Positions 1 through 7,728 of a stretch of 18,596 nucleotides of DNA are shown here, piece by piece. Each line of letters starts with the position of its first letter. Within the stretch, counting starts at the first letter, position 1. The DNA is from Deinococcus piscis. Lineage in GTDB: Bacteria > Deinococcota > Deinococci > Deinococcales > Deinococcaceae. Made by a program: the position numbers and the translations under genes. The stretch lies in the NCBI RefSeq assembly GCF_014653275.1, contig NZ_BNAL01000039.1, positions 1 to 18,596 on the forward strand, written 5' to 3'. Below the pieces are notes generated by a model. That model saw nothing but the letters and a program-made list of their open reading frames with translations. It did no database searches and was not told the origin of the DNA.

Positions 1-36
1 GTTTTGTTCTGTTTTCACACACTCATCAAAGCGTCA

Positions 37-90
37 CTCGCTCCCTGAATCCAGCCTTCAAGCTGAACCGGGGAGCGAGGTCTGTTTTTG
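37..90 (+). terminator. Possible intrinsic terminator of a gene lying left of the window
   Basis: CTCGCTCCC at 37-45 pairs perfectly with GGGAGCGAG at 71-79. A small inner stem, CAGC 52-55 with GCTG 62-65, sits inside the loop. A TTTTT run follows at about 85-89. Stem plus downstream T-run on the plus strand fits a Rho-independent terminator for a plus-strand gene ending before the window. The large loop makes it weaker than the terminator at 245-294. From 91 to 244 I see no coding or structured feature. Confidence 0.4.
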
Positions 91-244
91 CTGTCCCTCA
101 CGTCTGGATATGAAGTTGTCGGGTACTGAGGTGGGGCAGAGCAGGACGGCAGTGTTCCTCGCTATCTGCGCCCGCAGCACTTCTCCGCACACCTGTGACT
201 GGGCCCGTGGCCTGCGCCGAGTTGCGCAAGCTGGGGACCACCTG

Positions 245-294
245 CCAAAAGCGACACAGGGACGGTGTGAGGGCCGTCCCTGTGTCGCTTTTGG
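245..294 (-). terminator. Strong perfect-stem terminator of the DUF11 protein gene
   Basis: The arms at 245-265 and 274-294 are perfect 21-bp reverse complements around an 8-nt loop (266-273). The base of the stem has AAAA on one side and TTTT on the other, so transcripts from either side end the stem in a U-run followed by GG. It starts 30 nt past the minus-strand stop at 325-327, so it most likely ends that gene. It could also stop read-through from the left. Confidence 0.78.
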
Positions 295-324
295 TGAAGG
301 TGTGTGCCTGCCTTATAGGCCGGC

Positions 325-3300
325 TTACTTGATGGTGACCTTGAAGCAGAGGCTTCCCTGCGCGCTGGGCTCCAGAGCCTGGCTCGCTGCGAACACCTCA
401 TTGGTGCTTGCTGCGTAGCCTGCGGTCATGCCGGGAAACGCGCCGCCAGGAGAGCGCATGGTGCCCTGGAAGACCTGAGCGCTGTCTGCGACATAGGCGG
501 TGTGGTCAGGCACTTTGTCCACCAGGCTGTAATTTGCAAGCGTGGTGGTGCCAAGGTTCCGGAAGTCAATGCAGTACTCCAGCGTCTCTCCGGGCAGGCC
601 TTCGGAGGTGCTGGCCCAGTCTGCGCTCCTCGAAATGTTGCGTACTTGCTTGTACAGCGTCGTGTAAACGAAGTCGGTCCGGGCCTGTTCAGAGGAGACA
701 GGCTTGATGCCGCTGGCCTCGGCGCTGACGGTGTTCAGAATCGGGGTTTGATTGACTCCGGGGGTAAGCGGCTGCACCTCGACAGTGACCAGCACGTCCT
801 TGGTGGTGTTGGGAGCCAGGGTGGGCAGGGTCAAGGTGAGCGGACTGGTTCTGCTGGGCGTCAGCGGCGCGCCGTCCAGGGTGGCCGACACGAAGGACAC
901 TTGCGGCGGAAGCATGTCGGTCAGGGTGACGTCGCTGAGCGGGGTTGCGCCGGGGTTGGTCACGCTCAGCGTGTAGACCAACTGGCGGTCTGCAGGCGAG
1001 TAGGTGAGTGTGTCCGGCTGCTGTGCGTCAGTCTCGACATGAACAAAAACCGGACTGACCTTCTTGGACACGTTCAGACCTGCGGGCCGCTCGGTAAACA
1101 CATAGTCCGGGGCCGTTTGGCCGACGTCCAAGCGAATGCCGGTGATGCTGTCATTCGTGACCTGGCCGCCCGCAGGCCCAGCGTAATCTGCACCGTCTGA
1201 GTAGCCGGCGGGTTGAAGCTCGGTCAGGGTGTAGGTGCCGCTGAGCAGGCCCCCAAACGAAGTCAGTACCGTGCCACTGCAGTCGCCGGTGGGGTAGATG
1301 TCAGGTGCGCCAGAGGTAAAGGTGTAGGTGCCGTCGCTCTGGGTCCGCACCGAATACGTGACAGACACGCCGCTGTTGGTCTGGCCTGCGACACTCACAC
1401 ACACGCCTGCAATCGGCGAATCGGTGCCAGCATCCAGGGCTTTGTTCTGATTGACGTCCATAAAGACGCGGCCCGACAGGGTAGAGGACACCACCTGCAC
1501 CGGAGACTGGGCCTGCACTTCCAGCAGCAGCAGGCTGCCCGACAAGGACCGCGACCCGACGCTGTTATTGAACAGGTCTTTGGCCTTAGCGTTGGCGGTG
1601 GATTTCAGATTGAGCGTGGCCGTATACACGGTGTCGGCGGGGAAAGAGGTGACGCCTGGCCGCAGACGGACCGCCGTCGTTTCCTCGATGGTGGTAGGGC
1701 ACCCAGCGGCGCCGAACTGGCTCTGGGTACACCAGATGGTGCTGCCTCCTTCCAGGGCGTTGGAGGGGTCACGCGGATCGTTGCTTACACTTGATGGGGC
1801 GGCCTTGGTGTAATACACCGTCATGCCGGGGTCGTTGCTGGGCACAGTCACAGAAGTGAGCTGGTAGGCCCCTGGCGTAAAGCTGGAACTGGGTGAGCGG
1901 CCCTGGAAATTGGTCCGCGCCACACCGTCACCGAGGTACGGCAAAACATCGATCATGTCCGGGATATCGGTGGACGTGACGGGCTTGCCAAACGAAGCGT
2001 AGCTGATCTGGAAGTTGAAGTTCTGCCCCGGCTCGATGGTGGTCACCGGAGTGGACTTCTGCAGGCGGTAGCCAGCAGTCGTCTGTACGGTGGTGCTGTT
2101 GGTGGCCGACTTGGAGCAGGTGCCGAAGTTCATGGCCGACGTGCTGTACACGCAGTCGGTATCCGGCTCGTAGTCACTGGCACCCGCGGAGACCATGACG
2201 GCATTGACAATCTTGGAGTTGTTGGGGGCCAGGTTAGAGACTTTGACATTGAACCGGACCGGGGGCAAATTGGCGGCGCTGCCGTCGCTGCCCACATAGG
2301 GCAAGACTTGGTCGTAGGTCCAGACCAGGCGGGTGTACCCAGCGGCGGGGCTGTTGGGAATGACCTGCGGGTCTTTTGCGGTGCCGCCCACAGTTGAGCT
2401 GCCCGCCACGTAGGTGGTATTTGGCGGCAGGACGTCCGTCACGGTCACGGTACTGGGCTGCGGCGGAAAGGTGGTGGAGTAGCGGGGCTGGACCTGATAG
2501 GTCAGCAGGGCGTCGGGCGAAATGGCCGATGGATTGAGCGCTGGGCTGCCGTTGACCGCCACGATGTCTTTGGTGACCCGCGAGGTCGTCTTCATCGGGA
2601 CCACCTGGAGGTGGTCGGTGTATTTGGTCGAATCCACCGCAGGCACGCTGGTGTTCCAGACCCGCGCCAGGTTGCGAATCAGGGTATCGGCGGCCACCGG
2701 GTCACCCTGTTGGTGGGTCACGCTGGAAGGATAGGTCGTGCTGATGGTGCGGGCGTATGTCGAGCGCAGGGTCAGACCTGTAATGTCAAAGTAGGCCGGA
2801 GTGTTGCCAGGCACGGTGGGGAAAGTGGCCTTGACATACACCAGTCCCCCGGCAGCTTCGGCTTCGGCTGGAGTGTTAAACCACTGGATGCCAGGGTCCT
2901 GACAAGTTTCGCTGTTGTATTCGGACGTTCCGTCAGCGATACCGAAGATCTTAAGTCCGCTGGGGTCAGCCGAATCGGTGCTGGCAAAGTAAGGGCTTTG
3001 ACCGGCGGCGCGTGCCCCATACTGAATCGAGCCTGTGCCCACAGATATTCTCGCCGAGAAGTTCGGGCCAATGTCAAAGACCGTGCGGTCAATGATGTCG
3101 CAGCTGAAAACGTCCTTTTGGGTATAGGTTCCGGTGTTGAGGTACCGGACCTGTGTCCGTACAGTCTGTCCAGCGGTCATGTAGTTGACATGGGCATCGG
3201 AGGTCACGGCAGGGTCTGCGGTGGTGGCATACGGTGCCGGGCGGCTGTTGTCCGGTACAAAGACCTTGAGCGCTGTCCCCCCGTTATACGAGGTGAGGTC

Positions 3301-4608
3301 GTAAGTGGCGCTGTCATTGCTGGTGCTGATGTTCTGCATGGCCTGCCCGCTGATGGACGTGGCGCTGAAACTTCCCAGCTTGATGGTATTCCACACCTGC
3401 TGATTGGGCGGGTAAGACGTGAGCGGAGTCCACAGGACCACGGCTTTGTTGGCGACCCACCAGTCTGTGGTGGGAATAGGGGCGTTTGTACCGCTGTAGA
3501 CGGTGGGCCTGCGGACCAGGGTGGTGTCGGTCCCGGAAATTTCCACCGACATGGATGTAGAGGTGGTGCCCGTGACCTGGCAGTTGCCGCCATTGGGCAC
3601 CATGCTGTCATTGGTGACTGTGGCTGAACCGGAGTCTCCCACCTTCTCATACATGTTGACCACGCCACCGTTTTCAGGACTGGGGTTTCCGTCGCTCGTG
3701 ATCACGTTCCAGCCCCAGGAGCCCGGGCTTCCGCAGCCGTCCAGAAAACTGCCTGTGGCTGCCGGAGTTCCTGCCGGCGCGGCCCCCTGGTGGTAGTTGT
3801 CGACAATGGTGCCTGCGGGCATCTGGCTGAGGTCAAGGGTGACTTTGATCGGCTGAGCGGGATTGAGTTGCTCGACGCCTTTGTTCCCGTGTCCGTTCGG
3901 GTGTTTGGCGACCAGGCCAATCAGCGGGCGGCTGTAGAAGCCGTCCTCGTTGGCAGGGCCGTTGGCGGTGTTGTACCCGTAAGCCTGGGGGCTACCCTGA
4001 AAGCTCTGCTGAATGACCACGTCATAAAACGGTGCAGCGGACACGGTCACAGGCTGAGGCACCGTTGAGGACGCGGGCACTCCCTGCGGCGACGTGACGG
4101 TGATCTGTGGTGCGGGAATCACTGTCCCGTTGGCTGCGGTGCTCAGCACCTGAGCCGTCAGCAAAACATCGGTGGCCGTGTTGCTGCCCGCTTGCCCAAT
4201 CGTGTCCAGGGCGCAGGTTACCGTCAAGCGGTCTACGGAAATCGAGGAACCACCGGCCATGCAGTACGCAGGGAGCGCAGGCCACACCGCTACGGCTTTG
4301 CCGTCCACCGTGGGCAAGGTGGCCGTAATGACGATGCCTGACTCTACGCCCGCTGCCGTCAGGGAGACGTTATAGGTAAACGTGTCGTTGGTCCGCACGA
4401 TGCCGTTGTTGGGGCCAGTATCGAAGCCCGGACCAGCACTTGGATCAAAGCCGCTGGTGCCGTCGCTGTAGAGGGTATGGCTGTTGGACACTACGGCCAG
4501 GGCCCCTGGACTGACGATTCCGGAGAGGCCGGTCAGTACCGCCGTAGACATGAGTTTCAAGCTTAGGGTCCGGTATCTCTCACCTTGTTTCCGTTTCCAG
4601 TGCCTCAT
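325..4608 (-). CDS. Secreted DUF11 / SdrD B-like repeat protein (1427 aa)
   Basis: Predicted exported surface or matrix protein built from serial beta-sandwich modules. The ATG at 4608 is chosen over one at 4641 because AAGGGAG lies 5 nt upstream of it. It gives a basic N-terminus (MRHWKRKQGERYR), a hydrophobic stretch (STAVLTGLSGIVS) and a likely signal-peptidase site near ALA-V, about residue 38. Visible modules include DUF11-type segments with TDVLPPNTTYVAGS (about 675-800) and PDMIDVLPYLGDG (about 880). An SdrD/Cna-B-like domain (about 1045-1175) begins SGRVFMDVNQNKALD with a calcium-loop pattern D1051, N1053, N1055, D1059. A canonical DUF11 (about 1178-1300) contains LTDMLPP, and a final DUF11-like module reaches the C-terminus. 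There is no LPxTG or C-terminal membrane anchor. Its 14 cysteines fall in seven consecutive local pairs, fitting disulfides outside the cytoplasm. Function is unknown; adhesion or envelope structure is inference. Base composition is less GC3-biased than in the metabolic genes. Confidence 0.9.
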   Translation of the reverse strand: MRHWKRKQGERYRTLSLKLMSTAVLTGLSGIVSPGALAVVSNSHTLYSDGTSGFDPSAGPGFDTGPNNGIVRTNDTFTYNVSLTAAGVESGIVITATLPTVDGKAVAVWPALPAYCMAGGSSISVDRLTVTCALDTIGQAGSNTATDVLLTAQVLSTAANGTVIPAPQITVTSPQGVPASSTVPQPVTVSAAPFYDVVIQQSFQGSPQAYGYNTANGPANEDGFYSRPLIGLVAKHPNGHGNKGVEQLNPAQPIKVTLDLSQMPAGTIVDNYHQGAAPAGTPAATGSFLDGCGSPGSWGWNVITSDGNPSPENGGVVNMYEKVGDSGSATVTNDSMVPNGGNCQVTGTTSTSMSVEISGTDTTLVRRPTVYSGTNAPIPTTDWWVANKAVVLWTPLTSYPPNQQVWNTIKLGSFSATSISGQAMQNISTSNDSATYDLTSYNGGTALKVFVPDNSRPAPYATTADPAVTSDAHVNYMTAGQTVRTQVRYLNTGTYTQKDVFSCDIIDRTVFDIGPNFSARISVGTGSIQYGARAAGQSPYFASTDSADPSGLKIFGIADGTSEYNSETCQDPGIQWFNTPAEAEAAGGLVYVKATFPTVPGNTPAYFDITGLTLRSTYARTISTTYPSSVTHQQGDPVAADTLIRNLARVWNTSVPAVDSTKYTDHLQVVPMKTTSRVTKDIVAVNGSPALNPSAISPDALLTYQVQPRYSTTFPPQPSTVTVTDVLPPNTTYVAGSSTVGGTAKDPQVIPNSPAAGYTRLVWTYDQVLPYVGSDGSAANLPPVRFNVKVSNLAPNNSKIVNAVMVSAGASDYEPDTDCVYSTSAMNFGTCSKSATNSTTVQTTAGYRLQKSTPVTTIEPGQNFNFQISYASFGKPVTSTDIPDMIDVLPYLGDGVARTNFQGRSPSSSFTPGAYQLTSVTVPSNDPGMTVYYTKAAPSSVSNDPRDPSNALEGGSTIWCTQSQFGAAGCPTTIEETTAVRLRPGVTSFPADTVYTATLNLKSTANAKAKDLFNNSVGSRSLSGSLLLLEVQAQSPVQVVSSTLSGRVFMDVNQNKALDAGTDSPIAGVCVSVAGQTNSGVSVTYSVRTQSDGTYTFTSGAPDIYPTGDCSGTVLTSFGGLLSGTYTLTELQPAGYSDGADYAGPAGGQVTNDSITGIRLDVGQTAPDYVFTERPAGLNVSKKVSPVFVHVETDAQQPDTLTYSPADRQLVYTLSVTNPGATPLSDVTLTDMLPPQVSFVSATLDGAPLTPSRTSPLTLTLPTLAPNTTKDVLVTVEVQPLTPGVNQTPILNTVSAEASGIKPVSSEQARTDFVYTTLYKQVRNISRSADWASTSEGLPGETLEYCIDFRNLGTTTLANYSLVDKVPDHTAYVADSAQVFQGTMRSPGGAFPGMTAGYAASTNEVFAASQALEPSAQGSLCFKVTIK

Positions 4609-5111
4609 AACTGCTCCCTTTGTGCGCTTAGCATTCGCCACACTCTAGGAACTGGCGTCTTACCTGCTGATGACAGCAGGAATGGAACAGTTGCCATGAG
4701 AGCAGGCAGGCTGGGCGCGGCAGTTTGACCGGAAAACTGAGCCCAGAACCATGCCCAGAGGAAAGGAGAGCTTGAGCGCCTGCACACCCTGTGATGGGAT
4801 TAAAGCGTTGCCGGTGACTGGACTGATCAGTAACTGGGCCCATCACTGGGCTGATCCGCAACGGAACAGGTTCTCTCCTCTACCAGAAGTCCAGCCATGT
4901 GGTGCGTTGTGGCTAGAAATTGCCCGCGCCCCTTGAGCAGAAGTGACCAGAACAAAATTCGCCAGCTGGACCGTCTCCGATGGCGGGTGTCGTTCTGGGG
5001 CTAGTTGTCGCCGTAAATAGCTCTGGAGTTTGTCCATACCTGCCACTTTGGTGACGTGATGGGTGCCGTAGGTGTTGTAGTAGACGCTGGCAGACTGCAA
5101 GCAGCGCGGCC
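4609..5111. other. Intergenic stretch upstream of the DUF11 protein gene
   Basis: About 500 nt between the DUF11 gene start and the MarR stop. It should hold the DUF11 gene promoter, but I cannot assign convincing -35/-10 boxes. It contains a perfect 10-bp palindrome ACTGATCAGT at 4822-4831, and GATCAG/CTGATC arms flanking GGGCCC just downstream. Apart from a doubtful ORF at 4843-5115, I see no coding signal. Confidence 0.5.
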
Positions 5112-5115
5112 TCAT
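4843..5115 (-). CDS. Doubtful 90-aa hypothetical ORF coupled to the MarR gene
   Basis: The ATG at 5115 overlaps the MarR stop as ATGA, the arrangement of translationally coupled genes. The first half (codons for ASVYYNTYGTHHVTKV) has the C/G-ending codons of real genes here. The second half does not, and the C-terminus looks like random translation. I recognise no domain, signal peptide or membrane segment. It may be a real small gene, a decayed remnant of a gene once co-transcribed with marR, or chance. No own ribosome-binding site is needed if it is coupled. Confidence 0.25.
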   Translation of the reverse strand: MRPRCLQSASVYYNTYGTHHVTKVAGMDKLQSYLRRQLAPERHPPSETVQLANFVLVTSAQGARAISSHNAPHGWTSGRGENLFRCGSAQ

Positions 5116-5540
5116 TTCAGGCGGCGGAGCAGGTCGCGCAGCAGCTTGAGTTCCTCATCGTTCAGGTCGGAGAACTGAAGCTCGTGAATCTCAAGCACGG
5201 TGGGCAGGGCCTGCTGGACCAAGTGTTGGCCGGCGTCGGTGAGCCTGAGCAGTTTGCGTTTGCCTGCCGTCTGGCGCTCAATCAGGCCACGGGCCACCAG
5301 CCGTTTGGCGTGGTAGGACATGTTCGCTTCGGTAAACAGCAGGCGCTGGGCGACTTCCTGCTGCGTCGCGCCGTCAAAGCGCCGCAGTACGGCCAGCAGG
5401 TCAAATTCGGTCATGGTCAGCCCCAGCGGGGCCAGGGCCGCTTCCACTTCACGAACCTTGCCCTGCGTGGTGTAGACCAGCCGCCGCCACAGCCGGATGG
5501 CGGGCTGTTTCAGGGCAAGGTCAAGTTCCGACTCAGTCAT
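5112..5540 (-). CDS. MarR-family regulator, MhqR-like (142 aa)
   Basis: Winged-helix repressor, probably of the divergent dioxygenase gene. The MarR fold spans residues about 10-142: TMTEFDLLAVLRRF (about 42-55), the helix-turn-helix TQQEVAQRLLFTEANMSYHAKRL split over 59-81, and the wing RQTAGKRKLLRLTDAG (89-104). A GTG at 5588 would add 16 residues encoded by AT-rich operator-like DNA, so the ATG at 5540 is preferred. It is preceded by TACAGT and six G residues, which fits a leaderless start or a very close G-rich ribosome site. With this start the protein has no cysteine, so direct ligand binding is likelier than thiol oxidation. Divergent placement 74 bp from an MhqO/MhqD-type gene parallels Bacillus MhqR, a sensor of quinones and hydroquinones. 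The inducer here is inferred. Confidence 0.85.
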   Translation of the reverse strand: MTESELDLALKQPAIRLWRRLVYTTQGKVREVEAALAPLGLTMTEFDLLAVLRRFDGATQQEVAQRLLFTEANMSYHAKRLVARGLIERQTAGKRKLLRLTDAGQHLVQQALPTVLEIHELQFSDLNDEELKLLRDLLRRLK

Positions 5541-5614
5541 CCCCCCACTGTAAACGATCTTCAAAAAGTAATTTAGTTTACATAACACTTAAAAATTTAA
5601 GTTAGGATAGTCCC
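5541..5614. promoter_or_regulatory. Divergent promoter/operator between marR and the dioxygenase fusion
   Basis: AT-rich 74-bp gap in GC-rich surroundings. It holds a perfect palindrome ACTTAAAAATTTAAGT (5587-5602, 7-bp arms) and a second inverted pair TGTAAAC (5549-5555) / GTTTACA (5576-5582). On the plus strand, TAGGAT (5603-5608) lies 6 nt before the ATG at 5615. On the minus strand, TACAGT (5552-5547) lies 6 nt before the ATG at 5540. Both can serve as -10 boxes of leaderless transcripts; AGGA in the former could instead be a weak ribosome site. The palindromes abut or overlap these boxes, as expected for MarR operators repressing both genes. Convincing -35 boxes are not seen. Confidence 0.6.
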
Positions 5615-7288
5615 ATGAATCCGATTCAAGGCCTCCACCACCTGACCGTCATGGCGAGCGACCCGCAGAAGAACGTGGACTTCTTCACCCAGGTTCTGGG
5701 CCAGCGCATGGTCAAAGTCACCGTCAACTTCGACGACCCCGGCACCTATCACCTGTACTACGGCGACGAAACCGGCGCGCCCGGCACCATCATGACCTAC
5801 TTTCCCTGGCCCAACGCGGTCAAGGGTCGGCGCGGCAACGGCGAAATCGTGGCGGCGGCTTACGGTGCGCCCGTCGCCTCGCAGGACTACTGGAAGGCCC
5901 GCCTGAAAGAGTTCAATATTCCTTTCACCGAGGAAACCCGTTTCGGCAGCCCCGCCGTCAAGTTTGAAGACCCTGACGGCCTGTGGATTGAAATCATCTT
6001 CGAGGAAGGCGCGGACGTGCCAAGCTTCTGGCCCAAGAGTCCCGTGCCCCGCGAACACGCCCTGAACGGCTTTCATAGCGTGACCGGCTGGGTCGCGCAG
6101 ACCGCCCAGACCGAGAGCCTGCTGACCGGGCCGCTGGGCTTTACCAAGGTGGGCAGCGAGCAGGACGCCGAAGGCACCCGCACCCGCTACCGGGGCCAGT
6201 CGGACGGCGTGGGCCTGTACATCGACTTGGTCGAGCGCCCCGGCAAGCCGCACGGCCAGTTCAGCGCGGGCAGTGTTCACCACGTCGCCCTGCGCACCGT
6301 GGACGATGCCGAGCAACTGGAATACCGCCAGCTGCTCACCAAGCACGGCTACCAGGTGACGACGGTTCAAGACCGCCAGTACTTCCACTCCATCTACTTC
6401 CGCGAGCGCTCCGGCATCCTGTTCGAAGTCGCCACCGACGCCCCCGGCTTCCCCGCCGACGAGAGCGTGGACGAACTGGGCAAGCACCTGAAATTGCCCG
6501 CCTGGTACGAGAGCAAGCGTGCGGCCATCGAAGCCCGCGTCAAGCCCATCGTGAACCACGAGTACGGCGTGACGATTGGCGGCACCAGCCAGAGCAGTAG
6601 CGCCCAGGGCAGCGCCGCCAGCCTCTCCGACGGGCTGCGCGTCAACGGCCCGCACCAGGGCCAGCCGGTGATGACCACGGGCCGCGCCCTGGACGAAGCC
6701 CGCGCCGCCGTGATTCTGGTACACGGGCGTGGTGGCAGCGCCGAGGACATCCTGAACCTCTCGCAGCAGTTCAACCTGTCGGCCTTCGCCTACGTCGCGC
6801 CGCAAGCGCAGGGCAACACCTGGTATCCGGAAAGCTTCCTGGCCCCGCTGGAGCGCAACGAACCCGGCCTGTCGTCGGGCCTCCAGATGATTGACGACAT
6901 CGTGAACACGCTGGGCGAGCAGGGCATTCCGCCCGAAAACATCGTGCTGGGCGGCTTCTCGCAGGGCGCGTGCCTGACGCTGGAATATGTGGCCCGCAAC
7001 TCGCGGCGCTACGGCGGCGTGTTCGCCTTCTCCGGCGGCCTGATCGGGCCGGAAGGCACCCCCCGCGACTACGCTGGCGACCTGGACGGCACGCCCATCT
7101 TCATCGGGTGCAGCGACGTGGACAGCCACATTCCCCTCAAGCGTGTCGAGGACAGCGCCGACATCCTGGCCGGACACGGCGCGAAGGTGGACAAGCGCAT
7201 TTACCCCAAGATGGGCCACACCATCAACGAAGACGAGATTCTGGCCGTGCAGAAGATGCTTCAGGACGTCTCGGCCCGCAGCGTCTAA
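5615..7288 (+). CDS. Fusion: VOC ring-cleaving dioxygenase + carboxylesterase/phospholipase-type hydrolase (557 aa)
   Basis: Two enzymes in one chain. Residues 1-315 are a two-module vicinal-oxygen-chelate extradiol dioxygenase of the MhqO/PcpA/LinE type. They begin GLHHLT (H8/H9) and repeat with SVHHVALRT (H222/H223) and GILFEVATD (E271), the usual metal-ligand positions. Residues 316-345 form a Ser/Ala/Gly/Gln-rich linker. Residues 346-557 are an alpha/beta hydrolase of the MhqD/carboxylesterase 2 type: oxyanion loop HGRGG (370-374), nucleophile elbow GFSQG (S449), acid D503 in DSHIP (D501 less likely) and H535 in PKMGHT. The reading frame is continuous with uniform codon use, so this looks like a true fusion, not read-through. 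In Bacillus MhqO and MhqD are separate proteins. Likely role: cytoplasmic ring opening of hydroquinones or catechols plus hydrolysis of the product. The substrate is inferred. It probably starts the catabolic operon. Confidence 0.9.
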   Translation: MNPIQGLHHLTVMASDPQKNVDFFTQVLGQRMVKVTVNFDDPGTYHLYYGDETGAPGTIMTYFPWPNAVKGRRGNGEIVAAAYGAPVASQDYWKARLKEFNIPFTEETRFGSPAVKFEDPDGLWIEIIFEEGADVPSFWPKSPVPREHALNGFHSVTGWVAQTAQTESLLTGPLGFTKVGSEQDAEGTRTRYRGQSDGVGLYIDLVERPGKPHGQFSAGSVHHVALRTVDDAEQLEYRQLLTKHGYQVTTVQDRQYFHSIYFRERSGILFEVATDAPGFPADESVDELGKHLKLPAWYESKRAAIEARVKPIVNHEYGVTIGGTSQSSSAQGSAASLSDGLRVNGPHQGQPVMTTGRALDEARAAVILVHGRGGSAEDILNLSQQFNLSAFAYVAPQAQGNTWYPESFLAPLERNEPGLSSGLQMIDDIVNTLGEQGIPPENIVLGGFSQGACLTLEYVARNSRRYGGVFAFSGGLIGPEGTPRDYAGDLDGTPIFIGCSDVDSHIPLKRVEDSADILAGHGAKVDKRIYPKMGHTINEDEILAVQKMLQDVSARSV

Positions 7289-7302
7289 GGAATTTGGATA
7301 GG

Positions 7303-7338
7303 AAGAAGTGTCTCCGCTGTGCTGTGGAGGCGCTTCTT
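7303..7338 (+). terminator. Hairpin after the dioxygenase-hydrolase fusion gene
   Basis: The arms 7303-7315 and 7326-7338 form a 13-bp stem with two G-U wobbles around the loop GCTGTGCTGT, starting 15 nt after the stop codon. It is followed by a weakly T-rich TTCTTT rather than a strict T-run. It may end or attenuate transcription between the first gene and maleylacetate reductase. Confidence 0.5.
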
Positions 7339-7380
7339 GCTTCTTTGGAGCGGTTGACAGGAAAAAAAGTTGGTCTGGAT

Positions 7381-7572
7381 GCCCCCCCTCTGCTTCGCAG
7401 CTTTTCAAGTCCCGTTGCTGCGCAAGGCCCTCCGCAAGCGGCTCTAGCGAGTCCCCCACAAGGGGGGAGGGGCTAAAAACCTCGCTTTCATCGGGTGGCA
7501 AACTTGCCGAAAATGCACCGTTTTCAATCATGAGAGACTTTTCGGCATCACCCAGCCGGCAAGGGGGGAGGG
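7381..7572. repeat. Intergenic repeat-like region with many small palindromes
   Basis: This fills most of the 440-nt gap before maleylacetate reductase. A block of about 93 bp (7381-7473) is bounded by GCCCCCCCTC and GAGGGGC, which can pair imperfectly. Inside are TTGC/GCAA, CCGCAAGCGG and CCCCC-ACAA-GGGGG hairpins. CAAGGGGGGAGGG occurs at 7459-7471 and again at 7560-7572, exactly 101 bp apart. Between them TGCCGAAAA is followed by its complement TTTTCGGCA. This style matches dispersed small intergenic repeats of GC-rich bacteria, including Deinococcus. Whether it is multicopy cannot be seen from one window. No gene is supported here. Confidence 0.5.
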
Positions 7573-7632
7573 TCATAAGGCCCGTAGTCTTCTGTCCACC
7601 TGCTCTAAAGACACGTCGCCTCCGCGCTTTTT

Positions 7633-7708
7633 CCATCATCCATCAGCGGTCAAGCGTCCTCATGGGCGCTGCTCTGACCAAGAAGCGAAGCGAACCCATC
7701 ATCCATCA
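7633..7708. repeat. 13-bp direct repeat upstream of maleylacetate reductase
   Basis: CCATCATCCATCA occurs at 7633-7645 and 7696-7708, 63 bp apart (about six helical turns). The second copy ends 20 nt before the ATG of the reductase gene. Its placement could suit binding of an activator or a recombination scar. It may also be chance expansion of a CAT-rich tract. Confidence 0.4.
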
Positions 7709-7728
7709 TCAACTTCAAGGAGCGTCCC

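Noticed and set aside
2611..3627. 338-codon plus-strand frame inside the DUF11 protein gene
   Set aside because: No motif, no ribosome site, and the minus-strand protein continues through the whole region with cohesive DUF11 modules.
7354..7359. Perfect TTGACA as a -35 box for the maleylacetate reductase gene
   Set aside because: No -10-like hexamer lies 16-18 bp downstream, and the gene starts more than 350 nt away.
5597..7639. 680-codon open frame on the minus strand opposite the dioxygenase-hydrolase gene
   Set aside because: It is the antisense of a gene with clear catalytic motifs on the plus strand. Its translation is Val/Gly/Ala/His-rich without domains, typical of GC-biased shadow frames.
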